From Pseudomonas trivialis (GTDB taxonomy: Bacteria > Pseudomonadota > Gammaproteobacteria > Pseudomonadales > Pseudomonadaceae): 64,000 nt of DNA. Location of the stretch: contig NZ_JYLK01000005.1 of the NCBI RefSeq assembly GCF_001439805.1, positions 186,001-250,000 on the forward strand, given 5' to 3'. Positions within the stretch are counted from its first letter, which is position 1; the number at the start of each line of letters is the position of its first letter. Below, one piece after another: positions 19,390 to 28,745 of this stretch. The position numbers and the translations under genes are program-made. The notes beneath the pieces were generated by a model. The model searched no databases. It saw nothing but the letters and a program-made list of their open reading frames with translations, and had not been told where the DNA came from.

Positions 19390-19454
19390 CCAGCGTTGCC
19401 AAGGATAAAGGCGCCGCTTGAGCTTGAGGTCGAACTCACCAAAGGACTATAACA

Positions 19455-20459
19455 ATGGCTCTCAGTAAAGAAGCGCCGGAGTTTGACATCGACGATGAGG
19501 TTCTCCTTATGGAGACCGATATCGCAATGGAATCGATGTCGAATGAGGGACCTGCAACATCTTCAGTTCGTACCAAATCCAAGAACTCCTCCGCATTAAA
19601 GCAACACAAGTACATTGACTACACGCGGGCGCTTGATGCGACGCAGCTGTACCTCAATGAAATCGGTTTTTCCCCTCTGTTGACCCCCGAAGAAGAAGTC
19701 CATTTTGCGCGCTTGTCGCAAAAGGGTGATCCGGCCGGGCGCAAACGCATGATTGAAAGCAACCTGCGCCTGGTGGTGAAAATCGCCCGACGTTATGTCA
19801 ATCGTGGGCTGTCCTTGCTGGACCTGATCGAGGAGGGCAACCTCGGCCTGATTCGCGCGGTGGAGAAGTTCGACCCTGAGCGGGGCTTTCGGTTTTCCAC
19901 CTATGCCACCTGGTGGATCCGTCAGACCATTGAACGGGCGATCATGAATCAGACCCGTACAATCCGTCTGCCGATCCATGTGGTCAAAGAGCTTAACGTC
20001 TACCTGCGGGCGGCACGTGAGCTGACACAAAAACTTGATCATGAACCTTCGCCCGAAGAAATCGCCAACCTGCTGGAGAAGCCAGTCGCGGAGGTCAAGC
20101 GCATGCTGGGCCTCAATGAGCGGGTGTCTTCGGTCGATGTCTCGCTGGGCCCGGACTCGGATAAAACCCTGCTGGACACCCTGACCGATGATCGTCCAAC
20201 AGACCCCTGCGAGCTGTTGCAGGACGATGATCTTTCCCAAAGCATTGATCAGTGGCTGTCCGAGCTTACGGACAAGCAGCGTGAGGTGGTAATTCGCCGC
20301 TTTGGCCTGCGTGGTCATGAGAGCAGCACCTTGGAAGACGTGGGCCTGGAGATCGGCCTGACGCGTGAGCGGGTGCGGCAGATTCAGGTGGAGGGCCTCA
20401 AGCGCTTGCGCGAGATCCTGGAGAAGAATGGCTTGTCGAGCGAGTCGTTGTTCCAGTAG
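19455..20459 (+). CDS. rpoS: RNA polymerase sigma factor RpoS
   Basis: Encodes the 334-residue stationary-phase sigma factor. Region 1.2 ([17 protein letters not shown]), region 2 ([30 protein letters not shown] and [11 protein letters not shown]), region 3 and region 4 ([24 protein letters not shown]) are all present and intact. It follows nlpD by 105 bases with AAAGGA before the ATG. Expression is likely driven mainly from within nlpD. Downstream there is a REP element and then csp; the remembered rsmZ and fdxA neighbours are not here. Confidence 0.98.
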   Translation: MALSKEAPEFDIDDEVLLMETDIAMESMSNEGPATSSVRTKSKNSSALKQHKYIDYTRALDATQLYLNEIGFSPLLTPEEEVHFARLSQKGDPAGRKRMIESNLRLVVKIARRYVNRGLSLLDLIEEGNLGLIRAVEKFDPERGFRFSTYATWWIRQTIERAIMNQTRTIRLPIHVVKELNVYLRAARELTQKLDHEPSPEEIANLLEKPVAEVKRMLGLNERVSSVDVSLGPDSDKTLLDTLTDDRPTDPCELLQDDDLSQSIDQWLSELTDKQREVVIRRFGLRGHESSTLEDVGLEIGLTRERVRQIQVEGLKRLREILEKNGLSSESLFQ

Positions 20460-20473
20460 TCACGCAGTACAAA

Positions 20474-20564
20474 TGTGGGAGGGGGCTTGCTCCCGATTGC
20501 AGTGAAACAGTCACCGGTTGTACCGACTGTGCCACCGCTGTCGGGAGCAAGCCCCCTTCCACAT
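20474..20564. repeat. REP pair, family A, after rpoS
   Basis: Left copy TGTGGGAGGGGGCTTGCTCCCGAT and right inverted copy CGGGAGCAAGCCCCCTTCCACA enclose a spacer of about 45 bases. It sits between rpoS and the convergent csp gene, exactly where gene order departs from the usual rpoS neighbourhood. Confidence 0.9.
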
Positions 20565-20611
20565 TTTTTTGCGCACGGCATTCCATGGCGCACAGGCCAA
20601 AGTCCGGGCAT

Positions 20612-20646
20612 AAAAAAACCCCGCTTTTAAGGGCGGGGTTTTTTCG
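20612..20646 (-). terminator. Intrinsic terminator of csp, probably bidirectional
   Basis: AAAAAACCCCGC, a TTTTAA loop and GGGCGGGGTTTTTT form a GC-rich stem flanked by A and T runs on both sides. It lies 17 bases beyond the csp stop and can work in both directions between the convergent rpoS and csp genes. Confidence 0.85.
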
Positions 20647-20662
20647 ACTGAGTCAGTACAAG

Positions 20663-20872
20663 TTAGATAACTTGAACTTCTTCAGCTTGCATGCCTTTCT
20701 GACCGCGGGTAGCGATGAAAGAAACCTGTTGGCCTTCTTTCAGGCTTTTGAAGCCGTCGGATTGGATAGCTTTGAAGTGAACGAACAGGTCGTCACCGGA
20801 TTGTGGAGTGATGAAGCCGAAGCCTTTTTCATCGTTGAACCACTTAACGGTACCAGTTTGGCGATTAGACAT
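20663..20872 (-). CDS. Cold-shock domain protein (CspA/CapB family)
   Basis: Encodes 69 residues forming a single cold-shock OB fold. RNP1 is KGFGFI and RNP2 is DLFVHF, with the GTVKWFND opening. It binds single-stranded RNA/DNA as an RNA chaperone. AAGGAG sits just upstream of the ATG. The close match to CapB/CspA is clear, but which paralogue it is cannot be decided from sequence alone. Confidence 0.96.
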   Translation of the reverse strand: MSNRQTGTVKWFNDEKGFGFITPQSGDDLFVHFKAIQSDGFKSLKEGQQVSFIATRGQKGMQAEEVQVI

Positions 20873-21261
20873 GGTGTAACTCCTTGAACAAAGTTAACTG
20901 CGACTCAGGAAAAGCCCTGGCCGAGACTGAGTGCAAAGAGCAGGAAAAATTCTTGGAGATGGTTGGATCGAAATTCAACATATCGTGTAGAGATTCTCAG
21001 TGACACAAGCAACACAGTGACGCCACCTTAACCGTTTTTCCGGAACGTGCCAATGGTATTTCCACAGGTTTCCATAAATTCGTGACTGGCGGCGCTATTT
21101 TCACCGCCCTTGCACGGCGGCCAGAGCCCAGCCCCACTGGCTGTGGCCTGCAGCGACGCGCGCATGCGCGAAGAAATGCCCCGCGCCCTTTGAACCCCGT
21201 CGTCGGCCCCGGTAAGATGCCCCACAGCCTTTTTTCTACCTCGCTATTCAGGACACCCGCC
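20873..21261. other. Intergenic region between divergent csp and dcd
   Basis: 389 bases without a supported gene. The part next to csp probably encodes its long 5' leader, common for cold-shock mRNAs, and the part next to dcd must hold the dcd promoter. AGGACACCC at 21251 is the likely dcd ribosome binding region. No sRNA could be identified; in particular, no run of GGA hairpins like RsmZ. Confidence 0.6.
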
Positions 21262-21828
21262 ATGAGCATCAAATCGGACAAGTGGATTCGCCGCATGGCG
21301 CAAGAGCACGGCATGATCGAGCCCTTCGTCGAGCGCCAGATCCGTGGCGAAGGCAACGACCGCGTGATCTCGTACGGTGTTTCCAGCTACGGCTACGACG
21401 TGCGTTGCGCCGATGAATTCAAGGTGTTCACCAATATCAATTCAGCCACTGTCGACCCAAAGAACTTCGACGAAAAAAGCTTCGTCGATATCAAGAGCGA
21501 TGTGTGCATCATCCCGCCCAACTCGTTCGCCCTGGCACGCACCGTGGAGTTCTTCCGTATCCCCCGCGACGTGTTGACCATCTGCCTGGGCAAAAGCACC
21601 TATGCGCGTTGCGGCATTATCGTCAACGTGACGCCGCTGGAGCCGGAGTGGGAAGGCCATGTGACCCTGGAGTTCTCCAACACCACCACGTTGCCGGCGA
21701 AAATCTACGCAAATGAAGGTGTTGCGCAGATGCTGTTCCTGCAGTCCGATGAGGCCTGTGAAGTGTCCTACAAGGACCGTGGCGGCAAGTATCAGGGTCA
21801 GCGTGGCGTCACTCTCCCACGCGCTTGA
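21262..21828 (+). CDS. dcd: dCTP deaminase
   Basis: Encodes 188 residues of the trimeric deaminase producing dUTP (hence dTTP precursors) from d[20 protein letters not shown], the [14 protein letters not shown] segment, [10 protein letters not shown] and the C-terminal [14 protein letters not shown] are family signatures, with the Glu of VTLEFSN expected at the active site. The start [12 protein letters not shown] at 21262 matches other Pseudomonas Dcd proteins; the 60-codon upstream extension is not coding. Confidence 0.97.
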   Translation: MSIKSDKWIRRMAQEHGMIEPFVERQIRGEGNDRVISYGVSSYGYDVRCADEFKVFTNINSATVDPKNFDEKSFVDIKSDVCIIPPNSFALARTVEFFRIPRDVLTICLGKSTYARCGIIVNVTPLEPEWEGHVTLEFSNTTTLPAKIYANEGVAQMLFLQSDEACEVSYKDRGGKYQGQRGVTLPRA

Positions 21829-21890
21829 TCGAAAGGTCTTACACGTTAAGGGAATTAGTCTGCAAGAAGTGACTCTATTGGGTGTACTGC

Positions 21891-21915
21891 CTCGGCGCGT
21901 GTAAAGCGCGCCGAG
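21891..21915 (+). promoter_or_regulatory. Perfect 9-bp hairpin in front of the small ORF
   Basis: CTCGGCGCG and CGCGCCGAG enclose a 7-base loop (TGTAAAG). It lies 62 bases after dcd and ends 20 bases before the next ATG. It has no U tract. It may end dcd transcripts with Rho or control the small ORF. Confidence 0.4.
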
Positions 21916-21935
21916 CCACGCTTGAGGAGTACCTT

Positions 21936-22133
21936 ATGAAGATTGACCCGCGAATCAGCGCTGAACTCGCCCGGCTCGAACCCAACCAGATTGGTGTTTT
22001 AGCCTGGTCCCTGATGGCCAACCCTGCACATGCGGGTGGTATTCCCGGCCAACCTGACCCGGATTATCCCCAGCCGACCGAGCCAGGCGAACCTGTCCTC
22101 CCGGATGAGCCACCGCCCGCGCCTGTCGCCTGA
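21936..22133 (+). CDS. Small conserved-looking protein with proline-rich tail, function unknown
   Basis: Encodes 65 residues. The first 35 (MKIDPRISAELARLEPNQ, then a hydrophobic stretch IGVLAWSLMANP) could form a helix; the last 30 are rich in Pro, Asp and Glu (PGQPDPDYPQPTEPGEP). GAGGAG at 21924 is a well-spaced ribosome binding site, which supports real translation. No known domain is recognised. It lies between dcd and the convergent repair gene pdeM and may be cotranscribed with dcd. Confidence 0.65.
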   Translation: MKIDPRISAELARLEPNQIGVLAWSLMANPAHAGGIPGQPDPDYPQPTEPGEPVLPDEPPPAPVA

Positions 22134-22156
22134 TAGATGCGCGGCCAGTCAGTGCC

Positions 22157-22810
22157 TCACTGAACGGGCCATACCTCGTGATCGCCGATCACAAACAGTC
22201 GGCGATCAACGTCCTGCTCAACCGCATAGCCGCCAGTAAACGCGCCGAAGGCCGGCAGAAGGCTGACCTGCGTGCCTATCAGAAAGCACGGCAGGCGCAG
22301 GCTTTGCCGACCCCTGCCGCGCAATCGATACACCGGATGCACATGCCCTGCCAGCACGTGGTGGCTGGGGTGGGCGTCCGGTTCGTGTTGCAGCGCGAAG
22401 GGGCCCATCAGCAGCGGTTCGGTCACCACCTCAATACGCAGGTCGGCAGGCGGGTCGCCCGCACGTTTATCGTGATTGCCGCGAATCAGCGTCATCGCCA
22501 GCTCAGGTGTGCGATCACGCCAGGCCCTTAAGGCGCCCAGTGTTCCACTGGCGTGGGAGCCGGGTCCGTGCAGAAAATCCCCCAGAAAGATCACCCGTTC
22601 GCAAGCAAACCCGCTTAGCACACGGTCAAGCCTGTGCAGATTGGCCGTGGTGGTCCCCTGCGGCACCGGCTGCCCAAGGCTGCGATAGGCCGAAGCCTTG
22701 CCAAAATGCGCGTCGGCAATCAGCAGCGTACGGCGCGCCGGCCAGTACACCGCCTTGTCCGCCAGCAGCCACAGTTCTTCACCTTCAAGCGTGACAGAGC
22801 AATACATCAA
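22157..22810 (-). CDS. pdeM: Ligase-associated DNA damage response endonuclease PdeM
   Basis: Encodes 217 residues of a calcineurin-like metallophosphoesterase. The motif series is complete: [25 protein letters not shown] and the C-terminal [10 protein letters not shown]. This subfamily, which occurs with Lhr-type helicase, ATP-dependent ligase and an MBL exonuclease, has been characterised in P. putida as a manganese-dependent DNA nuclease. The ATG overlaps the helicase stop (ATGA), so both are translated from one message. Confidence 0.92.
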   Translation of the reverse strand: MMYCSVTLEGEELWLLADKAVYWPARRTLLIADAHFGKASAYRSLGQPVPQGTTTANLHRLDRVLSGFACERVIFLGDFLHGPGSHASGTLGALRAWRDRTPELAMTLIRGNHDKRAGDPPADLRIEVVTEPLLMGPFALQHEPDAHPSHHVLAGHVHPVYRLRGRGRQSLRLPCFLIGTQVSLLPAFGAFTGGYAVEQDVDRRLFVIGDHEVWPVQ

Positions 22811-25287
22811 CCTTTCCCGTTATCCGCGACTTTTTCCAGGTCCTTGACCATCCGCGCAATGCGCTCCGACAGTTTTTCCGAACTCATGCTCTCGCGCATC
22901 CGTTCCACCAGCAGCGGAAAGGCCAGCGGGGTAGGGCGCTCGATCACATGCAGGTCGCGTTTGAGCGACGACAGATGCAGCAGCGTCTCTTCCAGCCGCC
23001 GAATATCCAACTCCTCACGCAGGACTTCTTCCCCAGCCTGGGTCAGCAACAGATTATGCGGATCGTATTGCTTGAACACCTCGAAAAACAAACCACTGGA
23101 CGCCTGCACCTGCCGCGTACTCTTCGGTGCCCCCGGATACCCGGCAAATACCAGCCCGGCAATACGCGCGATCTCGCGAAAGCGGCGCAATGCCAGTTCT
23201 CCCGCGTTCAAGCTTGCAGCAACGTCCGTCAGCAGATGCTCCGGGCTCAGCAGGGCCTCGTTCAATAGACGTGGCCAGTGCACCTCGGTGGCGCTCAGCA
23301 GCTCCAGCCCGTAATCGTTCACCGCTATCGAAAAGGTCACTGGCTGTTGCTGGCTGACCCGCCATGCCAGCAGGCTTGCCAGTCCCAGGTGCACCTGACG
23401 GCCGGCGAAGGGGTAGAGAAACAGGTGCCAGCCCTCGCGCGACTTCAGCGCTTCGGCCAGCAGGTGATCGTGGGTGGGCAGGCCCGACCAGCGCAATTGC
23501 GTCTGCAGCAACGGTTGCACCGCTTGCATCTCCGGGCCGTCGAAGCGCCCATGCGCGGCTGCGTCAAAGCGTTCGACCACCGCCTGCGCCAGCTCGTTGG
23601 AAAGCGGCATGCGCCCGCCATTCCAGCGCGGCACGGCGGCCTTTTTCGCGGTGCTGCGGCGCACGTAGGCGGTCATGTTCTCCACGCGCACCAGTTCCAG
23701 CAAGCGGCCGGCGAACAGAAAGCCATCCCCCGGCTTGAGCCGCGCAATAAAACCTTCCTCGACACTGCCCAGATTCTTGCCGCCGCCGCCCTTGCTCCAG
23801 TATTTGAGATGGATACTCGCATCGCTGACGATAGTGCCCACGCTCATGCGGTGACGCCGCGCCAGGCGCGCATCGGGCACGCGCCAGATGCCCTGTTCGT
23901 CCGGTTCCACGCGGCGGTAATCCGGGTAGGCGGTCAGCGACAGGCCGCCGTGGCGCACAAAGCCCAGCGCCCAGGCCCAGTCCTCCTCCGTGAGTTCGCG
24001 GTACGCCCACGCACCGCGAACTTCCGCCAGCAAGGCCTCGGGCGTGAAGCCGCCGCCCAGGGCCATGCTCACCAGGTGTTGTACGAGTACATCCAATGGC
24101 TTGTGGGGCGATTCCCGCGCCTCGATGCGCCGTTCGGCGATTGCATCCTGCGCCGCCGCGGCCTCCACCAGCTCCAGGCTATGGGTCGGCACCAGCGTCA
24201 CCCGTGACGGCCGCCCCGGCGCATGGCCGGAGCGCCCGGCGCGTTGCATCAGGCGCGCCACGCCTTTGGCCGAGCCGATCTGCAGCACGCGCTCCACCGG
24301 TAAAAAGTCCACGCCCAGGTCCAGGCTCGACGTACACACCACGGCCTTGAGCTGCCCGTCTTTCAAGGCGCGCTCCACCCAGTCACGGGTTTCCCGCGAC
24401 AGTGAGCCGTGGTGCAGGGCGATCAAACCGGCCCAGTCCGGCCGCGCGTCCAGCAAGGCCTGGTACCAGATCTCCGATTGCGCACGGGTATTGGTGAACA
24501 CCAGGCAACTGCTGCTCGAGTCCACTTCGGCCACCACTTGCGGCAGCATCTTCAAGCCAATATGCCCGGCCCACGGGAAGCGTTCGGTGACGGGTGGCAA
24601 CAGGGTGTCGATGATCAACTGCTTGGCAGTCTGCCCCTGCACATTGATCCCATCGCCCTGTGGGACCAATACCTCCAGCGCGTGGGCCTGATTGCCCAAG
24701 GTCGCGGAAATGCCCCACACCATCAGGTCAGGGTGCCAGCGTCGCAGGCGGGCCATCGCCAGTTGCAGCTGCACGCCGCGCTTGTTGCCGATCAGTTCAT
24801 GCCATTCATCCACGATCACCATGCGCAGGTGCCCCAGGCTCGTCTCGCTGTCGGCGCGGGCGAGCATCAGCGTCAGGCTTTCCGGGGTGGTGACCAGTGC
24901 GGTGGGCTGGCGGCGGGTCTGGCGGGCGCGTTCGCTGCTGCTGGTATCGCCGGTGCGCAGGCCGACGCTCCAGGGAATCTGCAAGGCAGCAAGTGGCGCT
25001 TCGAGGGCGCGGGCGGTGTCGGCGGCCAGCGCACGCATGGGGGTGATCCACAGCACGCTCAGCGGTTCGGCCGGCGGCTTGCGTTTGCCGGTGGCCGGCG
25101 GGCGGGTGATGGCCAGGCGATTGAGCGCGGCAAACCACAGGGCGTAGGTCTTGCCGGCCCCGGTGCTGGCGTGCAACAGGCCGGACCGGCCCTGCCTGAC
25201 CGCCGCCCACACGTCTTTCTGAAACGCGAAGGGCTTCCAACCCTTGGCGGCGAACCATTGCCTGGCGAAGTCGTGGGGTTTTGCCAT
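22807..25287 (-). CDS. Ligase-associated DEXH-box DNA helicase (Lhr core type)
   Basis: Encodes 826 residues. Walker A is STGAGKTY, the Walker B/DEXH box is VDEWHELIG, motif III is SATLG, and motif VI is [12 protein letters not shown]; the C-terminal half is the Lhr-specific winged helix and beta-barrel region. Lhr-core enzymes are 3'-to-5' ssDNA translocases that unwind RNA:DNA hybrids. It is the helicase of a four-gene repair cluster, but its ligase and exonuclease partners are 4.5 kb away here. An in-frame upstream extension into the ABC gene was not used. Confidence 0.93.
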   Translation of the reverse strand: MAKPHDFARQWFAAKGWKPFAFQKDVWAAVRQGRSGLLHASTGAGKTYALWFAALNRLAITRPPATGKRKPPAEPLSVLWITPMRALAADTARALEAPLAALQIPWSVGLRTGDTSSSERARQTRRQPTALVTTPESLTLMLARADSETSLGHLRMVIVDEWHELIGNKRGVQLQLAMARLRRWHPDLMVWGISATLGNQAHALEVLVPQGDGINVQGQTAKQLIIDTLLPPVTERFPWAGHIGLKMLPQVVAEVDSSSSCLVFTNTRAQSEIWYQALLDARPDWAGLIALHHGSLSRETRDWVERALKDGQLKAVVCTSSLDLGVDFLPVERVLQIGSAKGVARLMQRAGRSGHAPGRPSRVTLVPTHSLELVEAAAAQDAIAERRIEARESPHKPLDVLVQHLVSMALGGGFTPEALLAEVRGAWAYRELTEEDWAWALGFVRHGGLSLTAYPDYRRVEPDEQGIWRVPDARLARRHRMSVGTIVSDASIHLKYWSKGGGGKNLGSVEEGFIARLKPGDGFLFAGRLLELVRVENMTAYVRRSTAKKAAVPRWNGGRMPLSNELAQAVVERFDAAAHGRFDGPEMQAVQPLLQTQLRWSGLPTHDHLLAEALKSREGWHLFLYPFAGRQVHLGLASLLAWRVSQQQPVTFSIAVNDYGLELLSATEVHWPRLLNEALLSPEHLLTDVAASLNAGELALRRFREIARIAGLVFAGYPGAPKSTRQVQASSGLFFEVFKQYDPHNLLLTQAGEEVLREELDIRRLEETLLHLSSLKRDLHVIERPTPLAFPLLVERMRESMSSEKLSERIARMVKDLEKVADNGKG

Positions 25288-25344
25288 GCGGCAGCTGACG
25301 TCCTGAAGGGTCTATTCCACAGACCCTTCGCGCGGCACAAAGGT

Positions 25345-26109
25345 TTACTTCAAGTTGCCACTCAAAAATTGCTGCAGACGCTCGCTCTGCGGATTGCCCA
25401 GCACCGCGTCCGGCGTGCCTTCCTCTTCCACTCGTCCCTGATGCAGGAACAGCACCTGGCTCGATACCTTGCGCGCAAAACTCATCTCGTGGGTCACCAT
25501 GATCATGGTGCGGCCTTCCTCGGCCAGGCCCTGAATCACCTTGAGCACTTCGCCCACCAGCTCCGGGTCGAGGGCCGAGGTGGGTTCGTCGAACAGCATC
25601 ACTTCCGGTTCCATGGCCAGGGCGCGGGCGATGGCCACCCGCTGTTGCTGGCCACCGGAGAGAAAGGCCGGGTATTGATCGGCCACCCGCGCCGGCAGGC
25701 CGACCTTGTCCAAGTAGCGACGGGCGCGTTCTTCGGCGTCCCTTTTGCTGCAACCCAGCACCCGGCGTGGGGCCATGGTGATGTTTTCCAGCACGCTCAT
25801 GTGGCTCCACAGGTTGAAGTGCTGGAACACCATCGCCAGCCGCGTGCGCAGGCGCTGCAACTCGGCATCGTCGGCCACGCGCATGCCGTGGCGGTCACTG
25901 ATCATGCGGATTGCCTTGCCATCCAGGGTCATGGCGCCGTCGTCGGGAGTTTCCAGAAAGTTGATGCAGCGCAAAAACGTGCTCTTGCCCGAGCCGCTGG
26001 CGCCGATCAGGCTGATCACGTCACCGGTATTGGCCTTGAGCGTGACGCCTTTGAGCACTTGATTGTCGCCATAGCTTTTATGCAGGCCTTCAACGGTCAG
26101 TTTGTACAT
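25345..26109 (-). CDS. Basic amino acid ABC transporter ATPase (AotP/HisP type)
   Basis: Encodes 254 residues of a polar amino acid importer ATPase. Walker A is GASGSGKST, signature LSGGQQQR, Walker [10 protein letters not shown] with the following H-loop [12 protein letters not shown]. The start [15 protein letters not shown] at 26109 is chosen; a longer frame includes 21 residues of non-homologous sequence. It is the last gene of a five-gene operon (binding protein, two permeases, deacylase, ATPase) with the same order as aotJQM-PA0891-aotP, but no argR gene follows, so it is probably a paralogue of the main arginine/ornithine system. Confidence 0.9.
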   Translation of the reverse strand: MYKLTVEGLHKSYGDNQVLKGVTLKANTGDVISLIGASGSGKSTFLRCINFLETPDDGAMTLDGKAIRMISDRHGMRVADDAELQRLRTRLAMVFQHFNLWSHMSVLENITMAPRRVLGCSKRDAEERARRYLDKVGLPARVADQYPAFLSGGQQQRVAIARALAMEPEVMLFDEPTSALDPELVGEVLKVIQGLAEEGRTMIMVTHEMSFARKVSSQVLFLHQGRVEEEGTPDAVLGNPQSERLQQFLSGNLK

Positions 26110-26122
26110 GGGGCGTGCATCC

Positions 26123-27241
26123 TCAAGGCGAAAGTAGATAGCCGCTGCGGTAGGCCTCGGAGCCTGCGACATGGCCGATGACCATCCCGGCAGTGGCCAT
26201 GCGGCGCAGCGAGCGGGCGTAAAGCAGGCCGGCGTGCCGACAGTGCACGGGCGTTACGCGGTCGGTAATGGGGTCGATGATCTCGGCGATCAATTGCCCG
26301 GCGTGCAGGTATTCCCCCGGCAGGGCGCTGTACACCAGCAAGCCGCCCACTGGCGTGGCCACCGGTTCCACGCCCGCCAGCGGGGTGGCCGGGTAGGCCA
26401 GGTCGGGCAGCGGCGGCGCCTGGCCGGCGATTGCGCCGAAGTGAATCAGGTAGTCGATGATCGCCTGGCAGTCGAGGCTGGCCAGGCCATGGTTGACGTC
26501 ACCCTGGCCGCGCAGCTCGACGGTGACCGCAAAACTGCCCATGGGCAGCGGGAAGCGCTCGCCGAAGCGTTGCTGCAACTGCCACCACACCAGCGTGAAA
26601 CACTCGTCGAAGGACTGCCCGCCCGAGTCGGTGGCCAGCAGGTTGGCTTCGCTGCCGATATAGCGTGCCAGCGGCTCCACCTGCGGCCAGGCCGCGGGCG
26701 TGGTGTACAGGTGCGCCACGGCTTCGAAATCGCAATGCAGGTCCAGCACCATGTCGGCATCGCAGGCCAGGCGTTGCAGTACCAGGCGTTGGGACTGCAA
26801 CTGGGTGTCGGCGGTTTGCTCGGCCAGGGCGCCTGACAGCGCGGTGCGCACCCGCTCCACGTTGCGCCGGGGGTCGTCGTCCAGCAGCGCTTCCACCTGG
26901 TCGCCGACTTGCGCACTGAGGTCGACAAAATGGCGATTGAAGTTCTGTCCGCTTTCCAGCTCGTAGCGCCCCAGCGGCGTGTCCATCAACACTTGTTCCA
27001 GGCCCACCGGATTGGCGATGGGCACCAGCACGATTTCGCTGCGCAGGCGCCCAGCCGCCGCCAGTTCGGCCAGACGCCGTTTCAGATGCCAGACCACCAG
27101 CATGCCCGGCAGCTCATCGGCGTGCAGCGAGGACTGAATGTAGATTTTGCCGGCGGCCTGTTCCGGGCCGAAGTGAAAACTGTGAATCTGCCGCGCCGTG
27201 CCGGGCACCGGCGCGATCAGATCGTGTACCTGATGACGCAT
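26123..27241 (-). CDS. Succinylglutamate desuccinylase/aspartoacylase (M14-like) family protein
   Basis: Encodes 372 residues. The zinc-binding HxxE is in SSLHADELPG, the third ligand is in VLDLHCD, and the catalytic region near the C-terminus (VTVELRGQGDV) provides the Glu. Such enzymes remove acyl groups from amino acids. Its place between permease and ATPase genes mirrors PA0891 in the aot operon and suggests processing of an imported N-acyl amino acid or opine-like substrate; this is inference. The ATG at 27241 is preceded by AAGGAGTG; a GTG two codons upstream was rejected. Confidence 0.87.
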   Translation of the reverse strand: MRHQVHDLIAPVPGTARQIHSFHFGPEQAAGKIYIQSSLHADELPGMLVVWHLKRRLAELAAAGRLRSEIVLVPIANPVGLEQVLMDTPLGRYELESGQNFNRHFVDLSAQVGDQVEALLDDDPRRNVERVRTALSGALAEQTADTQLQSQRLVLQRLACDADMVLDLHCDFEAVAHLYTTPAAWPQVEPLARYIGSEANLLATDSGGQSFDECFTLVWWQLQQRFGERFPLPMGSFAVTVELRGQGDVNHGLASLDCQAIIDYLIHFGAIAGQAPPLPDLAYPATPLAGVEPVATPVGGLLVYSALPGEYLHAGQLIAEIIDPITDRVTPVHCRHAGLLYARSLRRMATAGMVIGHVAGSEAYRSGYLLSP

Positions 27242-27250
27242 GAACACTCC

Positions 27251-27961
27251 TTAGCGGCTTGGCCCGAGGAAGGCCAGCCAGCGACGCTCCGCCAATCGAA
27301 ACAGACCGACCAGGGCGAAGGTCACCGTCAGATAGATCAGCGCAGCGATGCCGAACGATTGAAAGGTCATGTAGGTGGCTGAGTTGGCGTCCCGTGCGAC
27401 TTTGAGAATGTCCGGCACCGTTGCGGTAAATGCCACAGTGGTCGAATGCAGCATCAAAATCACTTCGTTGCTGTAGTAAGGCAGCGAACGGCGCAACGCC
27501 GACGGCATGATCACATAGGCATACAGCTTCCAGCCGCTGAGGCCATAGGCCTTGGCCGCCTCCACTTCACCGTGGGCCATGCTGCGAATGGCGCCGGCGA
27601 AAATCTCGGTGGTGTACGCGCAGGTGTTGAGGGCGAAGGCGAGGATGGTGCAATTCATCGCATCGCGAAAGAACGCGCCCAGCAGCGGCTGCTCGCGTAC
27701 CGCCGCGATGCTGTAGATACCGGTGTAGCAGATCAGCAACTGGATATAGAGCGGCGTACCGCGAAACAGATAGGTGTAGAACTGCACCGGCCAGCGCACC
27801 CGGCGTTTGGGCGACACCCGCGCGATGGACAGCGGGATCGACACGATAAACCCGATGACCAGCGCCGCGCTCAGCAGCCACAGGGTCATGGCCAGCCCGG
27901 TGATGTGCTGGCCGTCGCTATAAAGGAAGGGGCGCCAGTATTCCTGCAGGAGCTCGATCAT
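27251..27961 (-). CDS. Polar amino acid ABC permease (AotM/HisM type)
   Basis: Encodes 236 residues with about five membrane segments and the EAA-like loop EVEAAKAYGLSGWKLYAYVIMPSAL that contacts the ATPase. It forms the membrane channel with the permease encoded immediately upstream, whose stop it overlaps as ATGA. HisMQ-family start (MIELLQEYWRPFLYSDGQH) and length are typical. Confidence 0.92.
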   Translation of the reverse strand: MIELLQEYWRPFLYSDGQHITGLAMTLWLLSAALVIGFIVSIPLSIARVSPKRRVRWPVQFYTYLFRGTPLYIQLLICYTGIYSIAAVREQPLLGAFFRDAMNCTILAFALNTCAYTTEIFAGAIRSMAHGEVEAAKAYGLSGWKLYAYVIMPSALRRSLPYYSNEVILMLHSTTVAFTATVPDILKVARDANSATYMTFQSFGIAALIYLTVTFALVGLFRLAERRWLAFLGPSR

Positions 27962-28686
27962 CGCACTGCCTCCCGTGAGCCTGCCGAGTAGCGCCGTTCA
28001 AGCCGGCGCAGGACGAAGTTGGACGCGCTGGTGATCAGCAGGTAGATCAACGCGGCGATGACCAGAAAATAGAACAGTTGATACGTGCTCTTGCCGGCAT
28101 CCTGGGCGGCCTTGACCAGGTCGGCCAGGCCGATGATCGACACCAGCGCCGTGGCCTTGAGCATCACCATCCAGTTATTGCCGATGCCCGGCAGGGCAAA
28201 ACGCATCATCTGCGGGAAGGTCACGTAGCGAAAGCGTTGCCCGCGCTTGAGCCCGTAGGCGGTCGCGGCTTCCAGTTGGCCACGGGGCACGGCGAGGATC
28301 GCGCCGCGAAACGTCTCGGTGAAATACGCACCGTAGATAAAGCCCAGGGTGATGACCCCGGCGCTGAATGGGTCAATCTCGATGTAGTCCCATTCCATGA
28401 AGTCGGTAAAACCGGTCAGCCAGATTTGCAGGCTGTAGAAAATCAGCAGCATCAGCACCAGGTCGGGCACGCCGCGAATCAGGGTGGTGTAGAGCTGGGC
28501 GGGAATGCGCAGCAGGCGCAGGCTGGACAATTTGGCACTGGCACCGAGCAGGCCCAGCAGGACGCTGACGGCCAGGGACGCGACCGACAACTTGATGGTC
28601 ATCCACGTACCTTGCAGCAACAGCGGGCCGAACCCTTTCAAGCTGAAGGCACTCAGCCCCAGGGTGTTCAGAAGATCTTCAAACAT
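27958..28686 (-). CDS. Polar amino acid ABC permease (AotQ/HisQ type)
   Basis: Encodes 242 residues with several hydrophobic spans and the coupling loop QLEAATAYGLKRGQRFRYVTFPQMM. It pairs with the downstream permease. It is separated from the binding-protein gene by a terminator hairpin, so its expression is likely a fraction of that of the binding protein. Confidence 0.92.
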   Translation of the reverse strand: MFEDLLNTLGLSAFSLKGFGPLLLQGTWMTIKLSVASLAVSVLLGLLGASAKLSSLRLLRIPAQLYTTLIRGVPDLVLMLLIFYSLQIWLTGFTDFMEWDYIEIDPFSAGVITLGFIYGAYFTETFRGAILAVPRGQLEAATAYGLKRGQRFRYVTFPQMMRFALPGIGNNWMVMLKATALVSIIGLADLVKAAQDAGKSTYQLFYFLVIAALIYLLITSASNFVLRRLERRYSAGSREAVR

Positions 28687-28705
28687 GAATTCAGGACCTA
28701 TGGCG

Positions 28706-28738
28706 ATAAAAAAGCGCCCACCGCAAAGCGATGGGCGC
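28706..28738 (-). terminator. Intrinsic terminator between binding-protein and permease genes
   Basis: On the minus strand, GCGCCCA, an 11-base loop and TGGGCGC are followed by TTTTTT. It lies 7 bases after the binding-protein stop and 20 before the permease start. It would let most transcripts stop after the binding protein, giving the excess of binding protein that importers need. Confidence 0.85.
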
Positions 28739-28745
28739 CAGCGTG

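Noticed and set aside
20460..20662. RsmZ small RNA gene after rpoS
   Set aside because: The GGA triplets seen here belong to the REP arms; there is no series of short GGA-loop hairpins and no typical promoter or terminator for such an RNA.
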